A DNA stretch of 64,000 nt. Source: Rhyzopertha dominica. Taxonomy: Eukaryota > Arthropoda > Insecta > Coleoptera > Bostrichidae. The position numbers were made by a program, and so were the translations under genes. Shown piece by piece: positions 50,701 to 61,845 of this stretch (position 1 is the stretch's first letter; every line of letters begins with the position of its first letter). The notes below the pieces were generated by a model. The model had not been told where the DNA came from. It saw only the letters and a program-made list of their open reading frames with translations, and did not search any database. The stretch is from assembly GCA_025024175.1 (NCBI GenBank), contig QCXZ01000003.1, positions 18,992,392-19,056,391 on the forward strand, read 5' to 3'.

Positions 50701-52467
50701 GCAACACCACATGGATGTAAAATAACAAAAAATCAAGTTTAAAAATTAATATTTTAAGTGGTTCTTCAAAGTCGGCACTGCAAACGTTTTTCGTTTTTAT
50801 CCTCGATGTCAGGTTAGAAATAGTGAAAACAACTAGTGTAGTTCAAGTTTTATGCGTAAATAATTAAGAAATACTAAAATATAAATATATTCGGCATTTT
50901 TTTTACATTTTAAATTTTCATTTTTTACCAGAATGAATCAGCATCCTATCTACACTATCTTGAAACCATTTTCTGTGTATTAACACAACGGCGGTTGTTA
51001 CAGCTGCTGTGAGAGACAAGTAAACATTCACTATTGCGCCTTTCACATATCACAATTTATTCAATTTTCTGTCGGGTTCCGCAAAGTGCTACCATATGTT
51101 GCTCATTAAATCAGTTAAAATCTTTAAAACTTACTTATGGACGTAAATCAGACAAGCGAACTTAAAAAGCAAAAAATGGAAATTTAAGTGTTTTTATGCC
51201 TAGAATCAGAATTCAAACCTTAAAACAAAAACCCTATGATTTTTTTGTCGACCCGTGTTAAGTATCATGCAAGTATCTGTAAGTATCGATGCTAAAAATA
51301 CTTGGTATCAAATCAAAAGTATCGATACTGTAATAGCCCCAATCTCTTAATACAGGAAAAAACTAGACTTTAAATGTTTTACTATTAGTTTAAACATTTT
51401 AGACAAAATGTTATGTTTGTGAAGCTTTACTACTTTATTTGACGATGACCCGTCAAAATAGCGCGGGGAAAAAATATCCCGATTACTCCGAAAACAACTC
51501 GCTGGCCAAATAGCTCAGCGACTAAGATCGCACGACGAAAAAGCTCCAGACAAAACTGCCTAGTGTCAAAACAGCCCGTTAAAGAAATAATTCGTTCCAT
51601 TATTATTAAGACTTCCTTTAGTAACATAATGAAATTAAGGTGACGGATTTTCTATATTGTAAGGTATCATGTTACGGCTAAGATACAAAATGGTACGATA
51701 TAAATTCCAATTTTAGGTATATTTTTTTTATTGTCAATAGCTAGCAGTTTAAACAATTGATGTTTTAATTTTATGATTAGTCTGCAAATTTTATACGAGT
51801 ATTTAATATCTGTAATGTTTTATAGCCTACAAAATTAATTTACAAAATAATATTGTGCTACTCATAACAAAAGCTAATAGGCATTATAGCTTTCCATAAA
51901 ACTACCAGGTGTCTAGAGCTTTCTAACAGATACGTCCTACGAATCGGGCTACCAACTACTTCCTGAGAATTCATAGGATTGATATAAAAGTTCAGTATTT
52001 CGTGTTTACGAACTCATCATGGAACGATAATACGGTACAAACTAAATCTGATATATGAAATGAACGTGGAAGATTGTTATCCATAGTATGCTCGTTGCTC
52101 GTTTGATCTTTCATAGGTACCTGAACACTGTTACTGACCAATATATTTTTGATAATCCCAGGTCTTACATTATAGGTACTAGCTAAATATTTAAGAGATT
52201 GTATGCTAGACCCTGTCTCGGAACTGTATCATATACGTATATACGCTTTACAGTCTACAATGAGTACTGATATTTTGGGCCCCGGCAATTAAAATCAGAA
52301 AAGTGGTGCTACGTACGATTCTTCTAGTTTTTAGGGTAGGTTGGCAGAACAAAAAAAATCCTAATCGGTGATAATTAAACAATTCACATATTTGAAACAG
52401 CTATAGAGTAAACGTCGAATGATTAATAACCAGCAAGCCTTTGTGTTTTACCTGGCTGTGTATACCG
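47736..52467. other. Long stretch without a gene, scattered repeat scraps
   Basis: Nothing coding is supported. Scraps: a GTATCGA-type fragment at 51270-51330 related to the element at 52476, and GATGACCCGTCAAAATAGCG at 51444 related to 33290. The ORFs at 48440-48823 and 49005-49292 lack family likeness and splice context. Confidence 0.4.
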
Positions 52468-52475
52468 ACCATGAC

Positions 52476-53660
52476 TAGGGCTGGGCAAAGTATCGATACC
52501 TACTCAAAGTATCGATAGCTTTGGCGGTATCGAGTATCGATGCCACCTTTTCTTGGTTATTAAGTATCAAAAGTATTCAAAAGTATCGAAGTATCGAAAG
52601 TGTTCAAAAGTACCGAAGTATCGAAAGTATTCGAAAGCATCGAACGTATTTAAAAGTATCGAAAGTATTCAAAAGCACCTGAAGTAACGAAAATATCAAA
52701 TGTATTGAAAATATCGATACTTAATCAAAGTATTATTACTTTTGCCGGTATGGAGAATCGATACCGCCTTGTCGTGGTATTCAAGTATCAAAAGTATCGA
52801 AAGTACCCAAAAATTCCGAAGTATCGATAGTACACATTTAAAATTATCTGACTTGTGTAAAGTATTAAATGTGTTAAAAATATGGAGTACTGCAATAATT
52901 TAAAGTATGAGAAGCGTCATAGGTATTGCAAAATTGAAAGTATTGGCGGAATTAAAAGTAATGAAAATATAAAAAATTGAAACAATGCAGGGTTGGAAAA
53001 GTACGTATCGAATGAAAATAGAAGCGTCCAAAATATTGATAGCATCAAAGATAGTAGAGCTATCGAAATTTCTGAATAATTTAAACTTTTATTTCAATTT
53101 TAAATGTAAATCGAAATTATTGCGGTGGGTATTTAGTGTATTAATGATATAAAAAATATTGAAAGTATCAAAATATCTAATTAATTTAAAGCTTGAGAAG
53201 TATCGAAAGTGGTGAAAGGAAAAAGTCGTGGCTCGTTGTATCTGGAGCTAACATTTGATATATTGTACATACGCCTCAGCATATTCCAAACTATTCCTAT
53301 TTCAATAATTTAATCATTGATTTGTAGCACCTGTGTATAGTGAAGCAACACATCACAAACAACAAATGATTGAATAATGTCAATTATTCCCAATGATACA
53401 CTGACTACCATAATGAAAAGAGCTGCACGATTATAGTGTATATAGTTACTCACTTAAATTAATACGATACTTTTGATACATCTGATACTTCGATGTTTTC
53501 GATACTTTTAATACTTCGATACTTTAGATACTTTCGATACTTTTGCTACTTCGATACTTTTGATACTTCAATACTTTTGATACTTCGATACTTTTGAGTA
53601 GTATCGATACTGCACTGGTATCGAATATCGATACCTGCCTAATGGTATCGTCCAGCTCTA
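52476..53660. mobile_element. hAT-type MITE made of GTATCGA-like repeats
   Basis: The ends TAGGGCTGGGCA (52476) and TCGTCCAGCTCTA (to 53660) are imperfect inverted repeats, flanked by the 8-bp direct repeats ACCATGAC (52468-52475) and ATCATGAC (53661-53668), one mismatch. Inward, the left side is full of AAGTATCGAAAGTATTCAAA units and the right side of their inverse (GATACTTCGATACTTTTGAT). The 1185-base element can fold into a long imperfect hairpin. No ORF. Confidence 0.8.
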
Positions 53661-53668
53661 ATCATGAC

Positions 53669-54475
53669 ATGTTTCATGACAATATTAAGTAAACTTGCTT
53701 ATCAGTAGTAAGTGCCAGCAACTCATAAATATAAATCATTATCCTTTCCATTTATATAAGTGTATTCATTGACTGCTTCCGAATATCTTGGTTCCTCCAA
53801 AGAAAGGAAAGTTCTAATTGGGCTGATTCACCTCATCACCATTTCTACGGAAAACGCCTTGTCCTCTGGCCTCTGGGTGCGCTACTAGTTTCACTGTGCC
53901 ATCAAAGCGTGGGTATCTTCTGCTCATCTGCAAACCTCAACCTAACGGACCGCGTGTTCCACCAAAACTGGGTCAAGTTAAGACACTACGCACACAGTAC
54001 GCTAATCAAACAGGAAGTTATTGTCCTAAATTCTTGTGTCGTTCCGGTCTTGGTATAATAGATATTTAATGGCAACTTTCCCACTTTGTTTAAACGAAGT
54101 ACGTACGCTTGTCGGAACGTTACAACTATGTTTTGTTTTTGCATTTGTATATAGATATGGTATGCTGGACTACCATTACTAAAATGCATTTGGTCTGGTA
54201 TATTTGGGGCATGACAGAATAACTTACTCGGTGCACACAAATCGTTCGCAGGATGACGTCGCAACTGCCTATTTTCCTAATTTAATGCCTTGCTTGAAAC
54301 TAATCATTGTATAGAAAATTTGTAATGGGTTTATTTGAGAACTAGATTTTAATATGACAAATGTATAATGGTGCTTGGTTAACTGACTGTCAACAAGATA
54401 TACTTGTCTTAATCGTTCATCCTCGACATCGGTTCCTACAGTACGGCACCCCTTATCACTATATTATACATTAAA
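53669..54475. other. No gene recognised
   Basis: Mixed composition DNA. The minus-strand open stretch 53986-54264 has no family likeness. Confidence 0.35.
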
Positions 54476-55170
54476 CAGGGTGATTTCTGGAAAACAGCAA
54501 ACCCCAAATTAACAAATAAACTTCTGCAGGGTGACAACTCTTGGGATAAGTTTTTAATGCATAACGCTTACCCTCTTAACGAGGCAGACATCCATTCAAA
54601 CATTTTAAATGGAAATTGAATATTTTCCTTTATTTTTAACAAAATATAATTTTTGGAGCTGTAATAAACCCACATAAAAAACGACCAAAATACTTCATGA
54701 TTTTCTTTTCACAATATTATTATTTACCATCATAAGGTATTTTTATTTAATGTTTTATAGTCAATATCCACCAAGAAAATTATAATTTATTTGTATTAAC
54801 AATAATAGTGTAAACAAAACCATAGAAATTCATGACCTTACATCCTTACAACACGTTCTCAAAATGTGCTCCACTTCTTTTCATACAGTAATATGGACGG
54901 TTTTAGAACTTCTGCTGAAATTTTTGGAACTTTTCACATTGAATCCTCCTGCACTCGTTAAGGACTTTCTGTTGAACATTTTCTAAGTGTGTAGGTTGTG
55001 TTTGTGTAAACCACGTTTATTAGATGATCCCATGGAAAGATATCTAAAGCAGTCAAATCGGATGATGGTGCAGGCCATTCAATTGTTCCACGTCTATCCC
55101 AATCCAATGATAAGAAAATACATAATGGGGTTGTTGCCCTTGACAGTAAATCGTTATTATAACACATGTG
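54476..55170 (-). pseudogene. Transposon remnant with DDE transposase fragment
   Basis: The left end looks like CAGGGTGATTTCTGG near 54477; a similar inverted end (GATCACCCT) is seen at 58497. On the minus strand 55140-54960 encodes WDRRGTIEWPAPSSDLTALD, then IFPWDHLINVVYTNTTYTLR, the third catalytic block of an insect Tc1/mariner-like transposase. The frame is lost upstream, so only a fragment survives. Confidence 0.6.
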
Positions 55171-56019
55171 CGACTTGTCTGGACCTAATGGAGTCAGATA
55201 CGTGATAAGTCACCGTTCCCGGAGACGCACTCGGCTATTGCGCTGATGCGCCGGATGCCCTGTTGCATGCTTGTCACCTTTGTCGCTGTTGAACATGCGT
55301 TATGTTCTATCGTTCTGGGCCTTTGTACCTTTGTTTACGGTTTGGTTTGAGAACGGAGGACGCTTTAAAGTTTTGTTTTTATTTACTTGGTACGTTGTTG
55401 TTCAAACATAGACTGTGCAATTATGGAGCAAGATTATGTGAAGGGATCTTCGGACAATTTACCAAAAATTGAATTACACATGATTGACGAATGTAATTGA
55501 AAAAACAAATTACCTTAAAGTGATCCTCACAGCAATATAATCTATGGCTTGCTGTTACTGGTGCACCTACTGCATCACACCATGATTTTCTTCTAGATTT
55601 TCCAAGAGGTGCTATTAAAAATATTTTTCTGGAGCACTACTACTACTATTTACGCATGCTGGTACAAAACATTTTTTTTTCAGTAGACATTATTAACCAC
55701 AAAACCAAGAATAATACAAACATACACCTTTAACAAAAAATATCCAGGACTAGAACGGTTGTTATTATTTACGTTATTACGTTGTATGACGTTGACAACT
55801 GACAAAACAAGCACGCAAAGGAAACTCGTGTGGCCAGATCGTTCGATTTTACGCAAATACTATGTAAGTCAGGTTTTAACATCACTTGAAATATGGACTT
55901 ATCCTGCGGCTGCCATAAAATGAATTCTGTTTGCGATATATCCGCTACAAGTTAATATTTTAATTTAATATATTTTACGTTTTAATATTTACAGTGAAAA
56001 CGACTAACAATGAATCGCG
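55171..56019. other. No gene recognised
   Basis: A less AT-rich patch at 55200-55330 has no recognisable ORF or RNA gene. Confidence 0.35.
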
Positions 56020-56345
56020 TTTAACACATCCATNCGCGTGTAGGTTTTTATAATTCATAATTACGGTTGCGAGTTTGAAAAATAAAATGGCAACGCTGCT
56101 GCGACTTCGGTTTCAGAAACCTCATCTCGGGCCACAGGAATGCCAGGATCAGAAAATGGCGTGGCAACATCACACAGTTCCACCGCACTAAGCACGTCAG
56201 GGAACGGTGACATCAGAGATTCAGACTTTAAATATAAACAATTTTTTAAGCATTAACTAAGCGCTTTGCGAAAAATAAATAAAGCAGGGGTCTATTTTGT
56301 TTCATGTAGATTCATATTCTGCAATAAAAAAAGGGGGCAACAGGC
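56020..56345. repeat. Second copy of the 15357-16407 repeat (3' part)
   Basis: Shared landmarks in the same order: GGCAAC..TGCTGCGAC, GGCAACATCACACAGT, a TTTTTTAAGCATTAACT block, GTAGATTCATATTCTGCAAT, AAAAAAA, then GGGGCAA. It is about 330 bases of a diverged copy. Its left half and left terminus were not found. Confidence 0.6.
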
Positions 56346-57048
56346 CCAATTTTGGGCATCTTAGATGTAAGGTAGCAAGGACAAATTGCAACAAAAATAC
56401 ATTTTGTTGAAAAAGTCTCGAAATATCAATATTTATTGAATTTAATAAGCAACTTACTTCATGTACGTATTGATCTACTATCCTCTAAATGAGTAAAAAA
56501 TAGTAAAATTAATTACTAGCCCTTAATGTGCTCCGTTTATTCCATCAGTCCAATACTCATACAATACATAACTCAGCGTCTTTTTGATGGTTTGACTCGA
56601 ACTGTTGATTACGGTTTTGACAGCTGCGTTTTATTCTTTTACTGCGAAACTGCAGATCACATGCATATCGTGTATCTTCACTTTTCACGATGACAATATT
56701 TTCTTGATTGTTCTAACATGTAACCCTCTTCATTAGAGGTAAGCTTGTAACTAGATCTTTCATCACAACCAATCCTTGTGCGGCTTTCTTAAGGGCTTCG
56801 AAGGTGTATCAACTGATTTTTTAAAGCATTTTATGGAACAGTGGAAGTAGCAGAACAGTTATTAAAGCGTATTAGATTCAGACTCAAAGCATTTGCCCTA
56901 TAAATCTTGGTTTAGTAATTTATTTTAAATATAAGCAAGGGTAATGTATTACTTGAATTGATTTTAAATCTAATTAATTAAGGCTAGTGCACTATGAAAC
57001 TATGACTTTTGAAGATCTTTAAACACTTCTCTTTCCAAAGTTACCAAC
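56346..57048. other. No gene recognised
   Basis: AT-rich DNA without coding or element signals that could be supported. Confidence 0.35.
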
Positions 57049-57236
57049 CCTTTTACTTCCACATTCTCCGGATGGGAATATCTTCTAAACTTTGCGGCAC
57101 CGAAAAGACAAGAAATTTTTTGCTCAAATTTTGTTTTTGGACGTTTTCCAGCATTTTAGCACGATTTAGCAAATTAAAATTTATAAAAATTTTTTCGCGA
57201 TACAATACTTCCCAACCGTGGGATGTGGAAGTAATT
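57049..57236. repeat. Partial second copy of the 45001-45627 MITE
   Basis: TATCTTCTAAACTTTGCGGC then ACCGAAAA, and GATACAATACTTCCC then GTGGGATGTGGAAGTAA, match the right half of the element at 45001 in the same order and spacing. TTACTTCCACATTC at 57050 could be the left end of an internally deleted copy. Confidence 0.55.
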
Positions 57237-58799
57237 AATAGGTAAGAGAAATATGCATTTCAATGACTTAGAAGAGACTAGAAACTGACCTAGTATATGA
57301 TTCTGTATATGATGATCTAATTCAGTGGCGTACGATTGAATAATTCTTCGTGGAAATGCTGACTGCATAAATTCGAACATTTCGGAGTATTGCTTTTGAA
57401 ATTAACCAAGACGCTAATCCAAAGTGCGTTCCCCACTGCACTAAATATGAAAACAAAAAGTTACCAATCATAAAATATGAAAAAAACATCTTATCGGTTG
57501 CACAAAACCAAATAGTAATCACTTCTACACGAATATGATTACATGACATAGATAATTTACTCGATAAATGAATTGTAGACATGTTAATCTCAAAAACAAA
57601 CAAACATAACAAAAGCTAGCTATTTGCAGAAGCATGTCCAGATGAGGGCGCGACTGTATGTACCCGTCCCGCATAAATACATAGGTGTATAAAAATCCAT
57701 TCATGCATATTCCTTAGACTCTCATCGTCTTATTTCTATGAGCTAGGCTCATGAAACTTGGCCAGTAAGATCATTGCATAATGTAAACACCAAATACAGA
57801 AAGATTTTTGAAAATTCTACCCCTGAGGAATGAATCGGGGATCAATGTTTGTATTGGAGTTCTGTCATTTTTGCAGTTAAAAACATATTGTATAGTTTTA
57901 AAATTCCGCCCTTAAAAGGCGTGAAATGCAGTATAGGTATAGTGTAGGAGTTCTGTCATTTTTGTCATTTGAAACGTTATTATTTGGAATTTGATTAGAA
58001 ACAATAACTACGTGTTCCAGCGCTTTTAACGATTCCACCCGTGAATGGGTAAAATAAGTAATAACTTTTTTAAAGTTGAATTATTTACTAGTAAGTAACA
58101 TAAATTACTTAGGTAATGTATTTAGTATATATACGATCTCCTTCTACGTGAGCATAGCCGCGGGCAACAGCTAGTGAATAATAATTAATACTTAATAATA
58201 ACAATAATGCAGAACTGTTAGTTAGTCTATCTAAGGTAAGAAAGTGATCAACCCCTCACATTGTACAAAGTGCATTACCTGGCAACACTCCTTGTGAAAT
58301 AAGGTTTCACAGGATGTACTTATCATGAAATGGGTCGTTCCAATTAAAATTTTTCAAGGCTTGTCTACTTTGCTAAAAGATTAAACGCTGTCCATTAAAA
58401 ACTTATCTTAAAAGTTGTTCTGCAAACAAAAGTTTAACTATTTTTGGAAATTTTAATTTTTTCCCCGTTTAAAGTAAATTAAGGTACGTATGCAAAGATC
58501 ACCCTATATTTAAGGTACATATTAGTAGCAGCGACCATCATACAAAGAATCTTTCTTTATATCGTGCTTGGAACCAAAACCGCTATGACATCAACGAACC
58601 GCGTTTTCTATCTGCCTTCGGAATCGTAGATCGCGAGCCGAACATCTGGAATAACAATCTTGAAACTATGCACCCCCAAATACGGATGAAATTAAAATTG
58701 AAATATAAAATACAATTTCTGCAGTATTTATTCAATCTTAGGCGACTTGTTTAATTAAATTTGGTGCACTAGCGATACTATCTACGTAATATTAGGTAC
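57237..58799. other. No gene; possible Helitron-like 3' end at about 58146-58174
   Basis: The short motif GCCGCGGGCAACAGCTAGT ends in CTAGT, as Helitron 3' ends do, and similar termini are common in insect genomes. No 5' TC end or hairpin could be confirmed. The rest is AT-rich and non-coding; GATCACCCT at 58497 resembles the end of the 54476 element. Confidence 0.35.
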
Positions 58800-59240
58800 T
58801 ACATATCGTTGGAAATAAGCACCAATAGCAAAACCAAAAACGCTTATCGAGCAATGGGTATTTTAGTAGATAATGGAAATATGACATCTATTAAATATTC
58901 TAAAATACTTTCCATGCTTCACCATAATGGGATGAAATGCTTGAGACATGTCAAAAGGGTAACTAGAACAGAAAGAATAACAAATGACAAAATCAGAGAA
59001 GAACTGATTAGACAAACTTAAGAAGAAAATAAATTGGTTCTGGCACCTGGTGAGAATGAACGATAAAAGGCCAGTAAGACGCGTATGGAAGGAAGAGTTG
59101 CAAGGAAAAAGAATAGGAAAACCACAGAACACTTGGAACGTGACGGTGGCTAAGACACTGAAGAAGAGCAACCTCTTCTGGGAGGAAGTAAGAAGGGCAG
59201 CAAACGACAGTATTGAGTAGAAGAAAATAGTGCACCAAAG
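58800..59240 (+). pseudogene. Non-LTR retrotransposon (LINE) RT C-terminal remnant
   Basis: The plus strand reads MKCLRHVKRVTRTERITNDK and IREELIRQT (58809-59021). After a frameshift it reads KKINWFWHLVRMNDKRPVRR, VWKEELQGKRIGKPQNTWNV and WEEVRRAANDSIE. The blocks W-x-GH-x-x-RM and GKRxxGKPxxTW are the usual C-terminal end of many insect LINE reverse transcriptases. The copy is 5'-truncated and frameshifted, as most LINE copies are. Its clade is not resolved. Confidence 0.75.
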
Positions 59241-60135
59241 AGACAGTACATGGGAGACTGAATGTTTTACACCTGATGATACATATATTTTCCACAACAG
59301 GTTTGGCTGAAGCTACAAAAGTTTATTTGACTTTGTAGTAGATTGCAGTGCTGCAGAAAAGCTGGAGATACGAATTAATCATGTATGTATAATGAAGCAG
59401 TATACAATGTACTGGCCATAGTTGACTGCACTCTTTTATCTTGCAACCCTTGGTGAGTTTACAACTTTGAAATTTCGTATGTGTACCTTTTACAAATCGA
59501 GTGTAATTCATTTTTAAAGTGCTACAAGCGAGCTAAGTGTCTGAAGACTGACTTTCAATTTTAATACAACTGAATGGACAACGAATGTAAAATCTCATGA
59601 GAGCTAATAAAGCACCAGTTTACGTGAGAATGTTACCACGGTTAGAGAAAGTATTTTCTTAAATTCGAGAACAGTTTTGTATATGACAAGAAAGGTTTAT
59701 CTGTCAAATTTACCTCCATATGCATCGTTTCTACCTGTTTGAAAATACATTTTTGTAAAGTTAATATTGTTCAATTTAAGTCATTGGTAAGACTTTTTAG
59801 TGTTTTGTAACCGCCGTGGCCTTTCATGAGTGCTTACTTACGATACTACGATATATTCAGTTATAACTAACAATTGTGAGGTTGGCAATTATAATTTTAG
59901 ATGTTGAAAGGATACGAATTAGAACAAATACACCAAAAAAATACAGATTATTAATAAAAATCCATTTACTAGAAGCGAAAAACTTACCTACAAAAGTTTA
60001 AATCGCTTATAAAAACCTCTTCTTAACCTTTTTTTAAGACAATAACTGGTTAACTAAATTTCAAATATTCAAATATTATTAAAAAGGATGACCAATAACG
60101 TTGCTGTGACGCATAATAAGAAGTAGGATTTTCAA
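59241..60135. other. No gene recognised
   Basis: AT-rich DNA up to the direct repeat that flanks the palindromic PLE. Confidence 0.35.
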
Positions 60136-60150
60136 TAAAAGAAAACCTAA
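60136..60150 (+). repeat. Left 15-bp direct repeat flanking the PLE (target duplication)
   Basis: TAAAAGAAAACCTAA is repeated exactly at 61831-61845. The pair brackets the palindromic PLE and fits a target-site duplication made at insertion. The sequence is simple enough that chance is not excluded. Confidence 0.6.
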
Positions 60151-60246
60151 AAATTGAAAACTGATCCATATGCTCTAAGTGGAGTTATTAATTAATTCTT
60201 CTAAATAAAATAATTCTTAAAGTGAACTTCCACTTTATTTTTACAA

Positions 60247-60289
60247 TTGTAAAGCGCTTTCGGCTACATGTTAGCCATCGTCAGTACAA
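60247..60289 (-). ncRNA. Hammerhead ribozyme at the left PLE tip
   Basis: Exact inverse of the copy at 61736-61778: stem I TTGTA/TACAA, CTGACGA core (60284-60278), stem II GGCTA/TAGCC with a 5-base loop, GAAA (60261-60258), palindromic stem III AGCGCT (60258-60253) and U17 (60252). It has the same sense as the minus-strand GIY-YIG remnant and lies 3' of it. Confidence 0.82.
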
Positions 60290-60393
60290 AAATTATTTAT
60301 GAAAGGAAACTAACAGTTTGACAAAGTCAAAAAACAAGCAAACTTGACTACAAACTGAAAAGCAACCCACATGCCAGCAACTCAAACGAAACA

Positions 60394-60843
60394 TTAATTT
60401 AGATCAAACAAAGAATTTAGAATAGGACAATTGAAATTACAAAAATTATTTAGAATAGTAAAATTTTGTTCGTTAATAATTTTATAAATCTCTAAAATTT
60501 CCGAATAATTTAATTTAGATGATTTATTACACAAATGTAATGAATTTAGATTGTCTAGCGTGGCAGTGTGTTTATTTACTAATAAATGGTTGGTTAACGA
60601 AGAATTTGTTGTTACAATATCTGTATTTTTATACTTTTCAAATTGTTTCAAATGTTCTTTACCTCTAGTTAAAAAGGATCTTCCGGTTTGTCCAATATAA
60701 ACTGAATTGCAATCATTGCATGAAAAACTATAAACTCCTGAATTATTTAAAACTGAAATTTCGTCTTTATTACGGACAAAACGGGAAAACACACTGCCTA
60801 CGGTAGAAAAAGCAATATTTATTCCATTAGAAGAAAATAATTT
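60394..60843 (-). pseudogene. PLE GIY-YIG endonuclease domain, left copy (truncated)
   Basis: The minus strand encodes FSRFVRNKDEISVLNNSGVY, then SFSCNDCNSVYIGQTGRSFL, KEHLKQFEKYKN and HLCNKSSKLNYSEILEIYK to a TAA. It contains the GVYSF...VYIGQTGRS form of the GIY-YIG motif and the Cys pair CNDC typical of PLE nucleases. In PLE proteins this domain nicks the target DNA and follows the RT. The RT is absent, so the copy is 5'-truncated. The nuclease frame itself is open. Confidence 0.85.
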
Positions 60844-61073
60844 AGATAGGCTAACTGAGACTTGACCAGCAAACTTAAATAATTGGGAAAATTGTTATTG
60901 AAAGCAATTTGGAGTATTATACCCAGTTCTTTTTAGAAAGCATTTAATGACAGAGGTAATTTAAAAAGTCGATTTAAAAGTGAATTAAAAAACAGCCATT
61001 TTGTGTGAATAAGGGTGTAAAGAACAATAACAATTTTCCTAATTATTTAATAGAAAAACTTTAATTTAAGTAT

Positions 61074-61625
61074 TTGACAAAATTTAAATTTTCTTTCTGT
61101 ACCACTTATTTGGATGAAAAAGTTAAAGTTTGGTTTCCTCTTAAGTTTGCTGGTCAAGTCTCAGTTAGCCTATCTAAATTATTTTCTTCTAATGGAATAA
61201 ATATTGCTTTTTCTACCGTAGGCAGTGTGTTTTCCCGTTTTGTCCGTAATAAAGACCAAATTTCAGTTTTAAATAATTCAGGAGTTTATAGTTTTTCATG
61301 CAATGATTGCAATTCAGTTTATATTGCACAAACCGGAAGAACCTTTTTAACTAGAGGTAAAGAACATTTGAAACAATTTGAAAAGTATAAAAATACAGAT
61401 ATTGTAACAACAAATTCTTCGTTAGCCAACCATTTATTAGTAAATAAACACACTGCCAATCTAGATAATCTAAATTCATTACATTTGTGTAGTAAACCAT
61501 CTAAATTAAATTATTTGGAAATTTTAGAGATTTATAAAATTATTAACGAACAAAATTTTACTATTCTAAATAATTTTTGTAGTTTCAATTGTCCTATTCT
61601 AAATTCTTTGTTTGATCTAAATTAA
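61074..61625 (+). pseudogene. PLE linker and GIY-YIG domain, right copy (truncated)
   Basis: An open frame of 183 codons starts inside the element: LDEKVKVWFPLKFAGQVSVS is the linker that follows RT in PLEs, then VFSRFVRNKDQISVLNNSGV and YSFSCNDCNSVYIAQTGRTF. The frame ends like the left copy (NCPILNSLFDLN). Compared with the left copy the motif is VYIAQTGRT instead of VYIGQTGRS. The Gly-to-Ala change next to the conserved Tyr may weaken the nuclease. It extends about 65 bases further 5' than the left copy but has no RT. Confidence 0.85.
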
Positions 61626-61735
61626 TGTTTCGTTTGAGTTACTGGCATGTGGGTTGCTTTTCAGTTTGTAGTCAAGTTTGCTTGTTTCTGATTTTTGACT
61701 TTGTCAAACTGTTAGTTTCCTTTCATAAATAATTT

Positions 61736-61778
61736 TTGTACTGACGATGGCTAACATGTAGCCGAAAGCGCTTTACAA
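61736..61778 (+). ncRNA. Hammerhead ribozyme at the right PLE tip
   Basis: Stem I TTGTA (61736-61740) pairs with TACAA (61774-61778). Core CTGACGA is at 61741-61747. Stem II GGCTA/TAGCC (61749-61763) has loop ACATG. GAAA is at 61764-61767. Stem III is the palindrome AGCGCT (61767-61772), then U17 (61773) at the predicted cleavage site. All invariant core bases are present. Because stem III has no loop it should work best as a dimer, as described for PLE hammerheads. Confidence 0.85.
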
Positions 61779-61830
61779 TTGTAAAAATAAAGTGGAAGTT
61801 CACTTTAAGAATTATTTTATTTAGAAGAAT

Positions 61831-61845
61831 TAAAAGAAAACCTAA
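61831..61845 (+). repeat. Right 15-bp direct repeat flanking the PLE
   Basis: Exact copy of 60136-60150 (TAAAAGAAAACCTAA), directly after the right arm of the palindrome. Confidence 0.6.

Larger units (their letters stand above)
60151..61830. mobile_element. Palindromic Penelope-like element insertion
   Basis: Two partial PLE copies face away from each other: left arm 60194-60878 (minus sense) and right arm 61141-61830 (plus sense) are inverted copies with only scattered differences. Each arm holds the GIY-YIG domain, 3' UTR and a hammerhead ribozyme at its outer tip. The 5' ends meet in a 260-base centre that belongs mostly to the longer right copy. A 43-base filler (60151-60193) lies between the left direct repeat and the palindrome. 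Partial inverted copies of this kind are known for Penelope elements. Confidence 0.85.

Noticed and set aside
58146..58174. Helitron 3' end
   Set aside because: The CTAGT terminus is suggestive, but no hairpin, 5' end or rolling-circle protein could be shown, so it is only mentioned.
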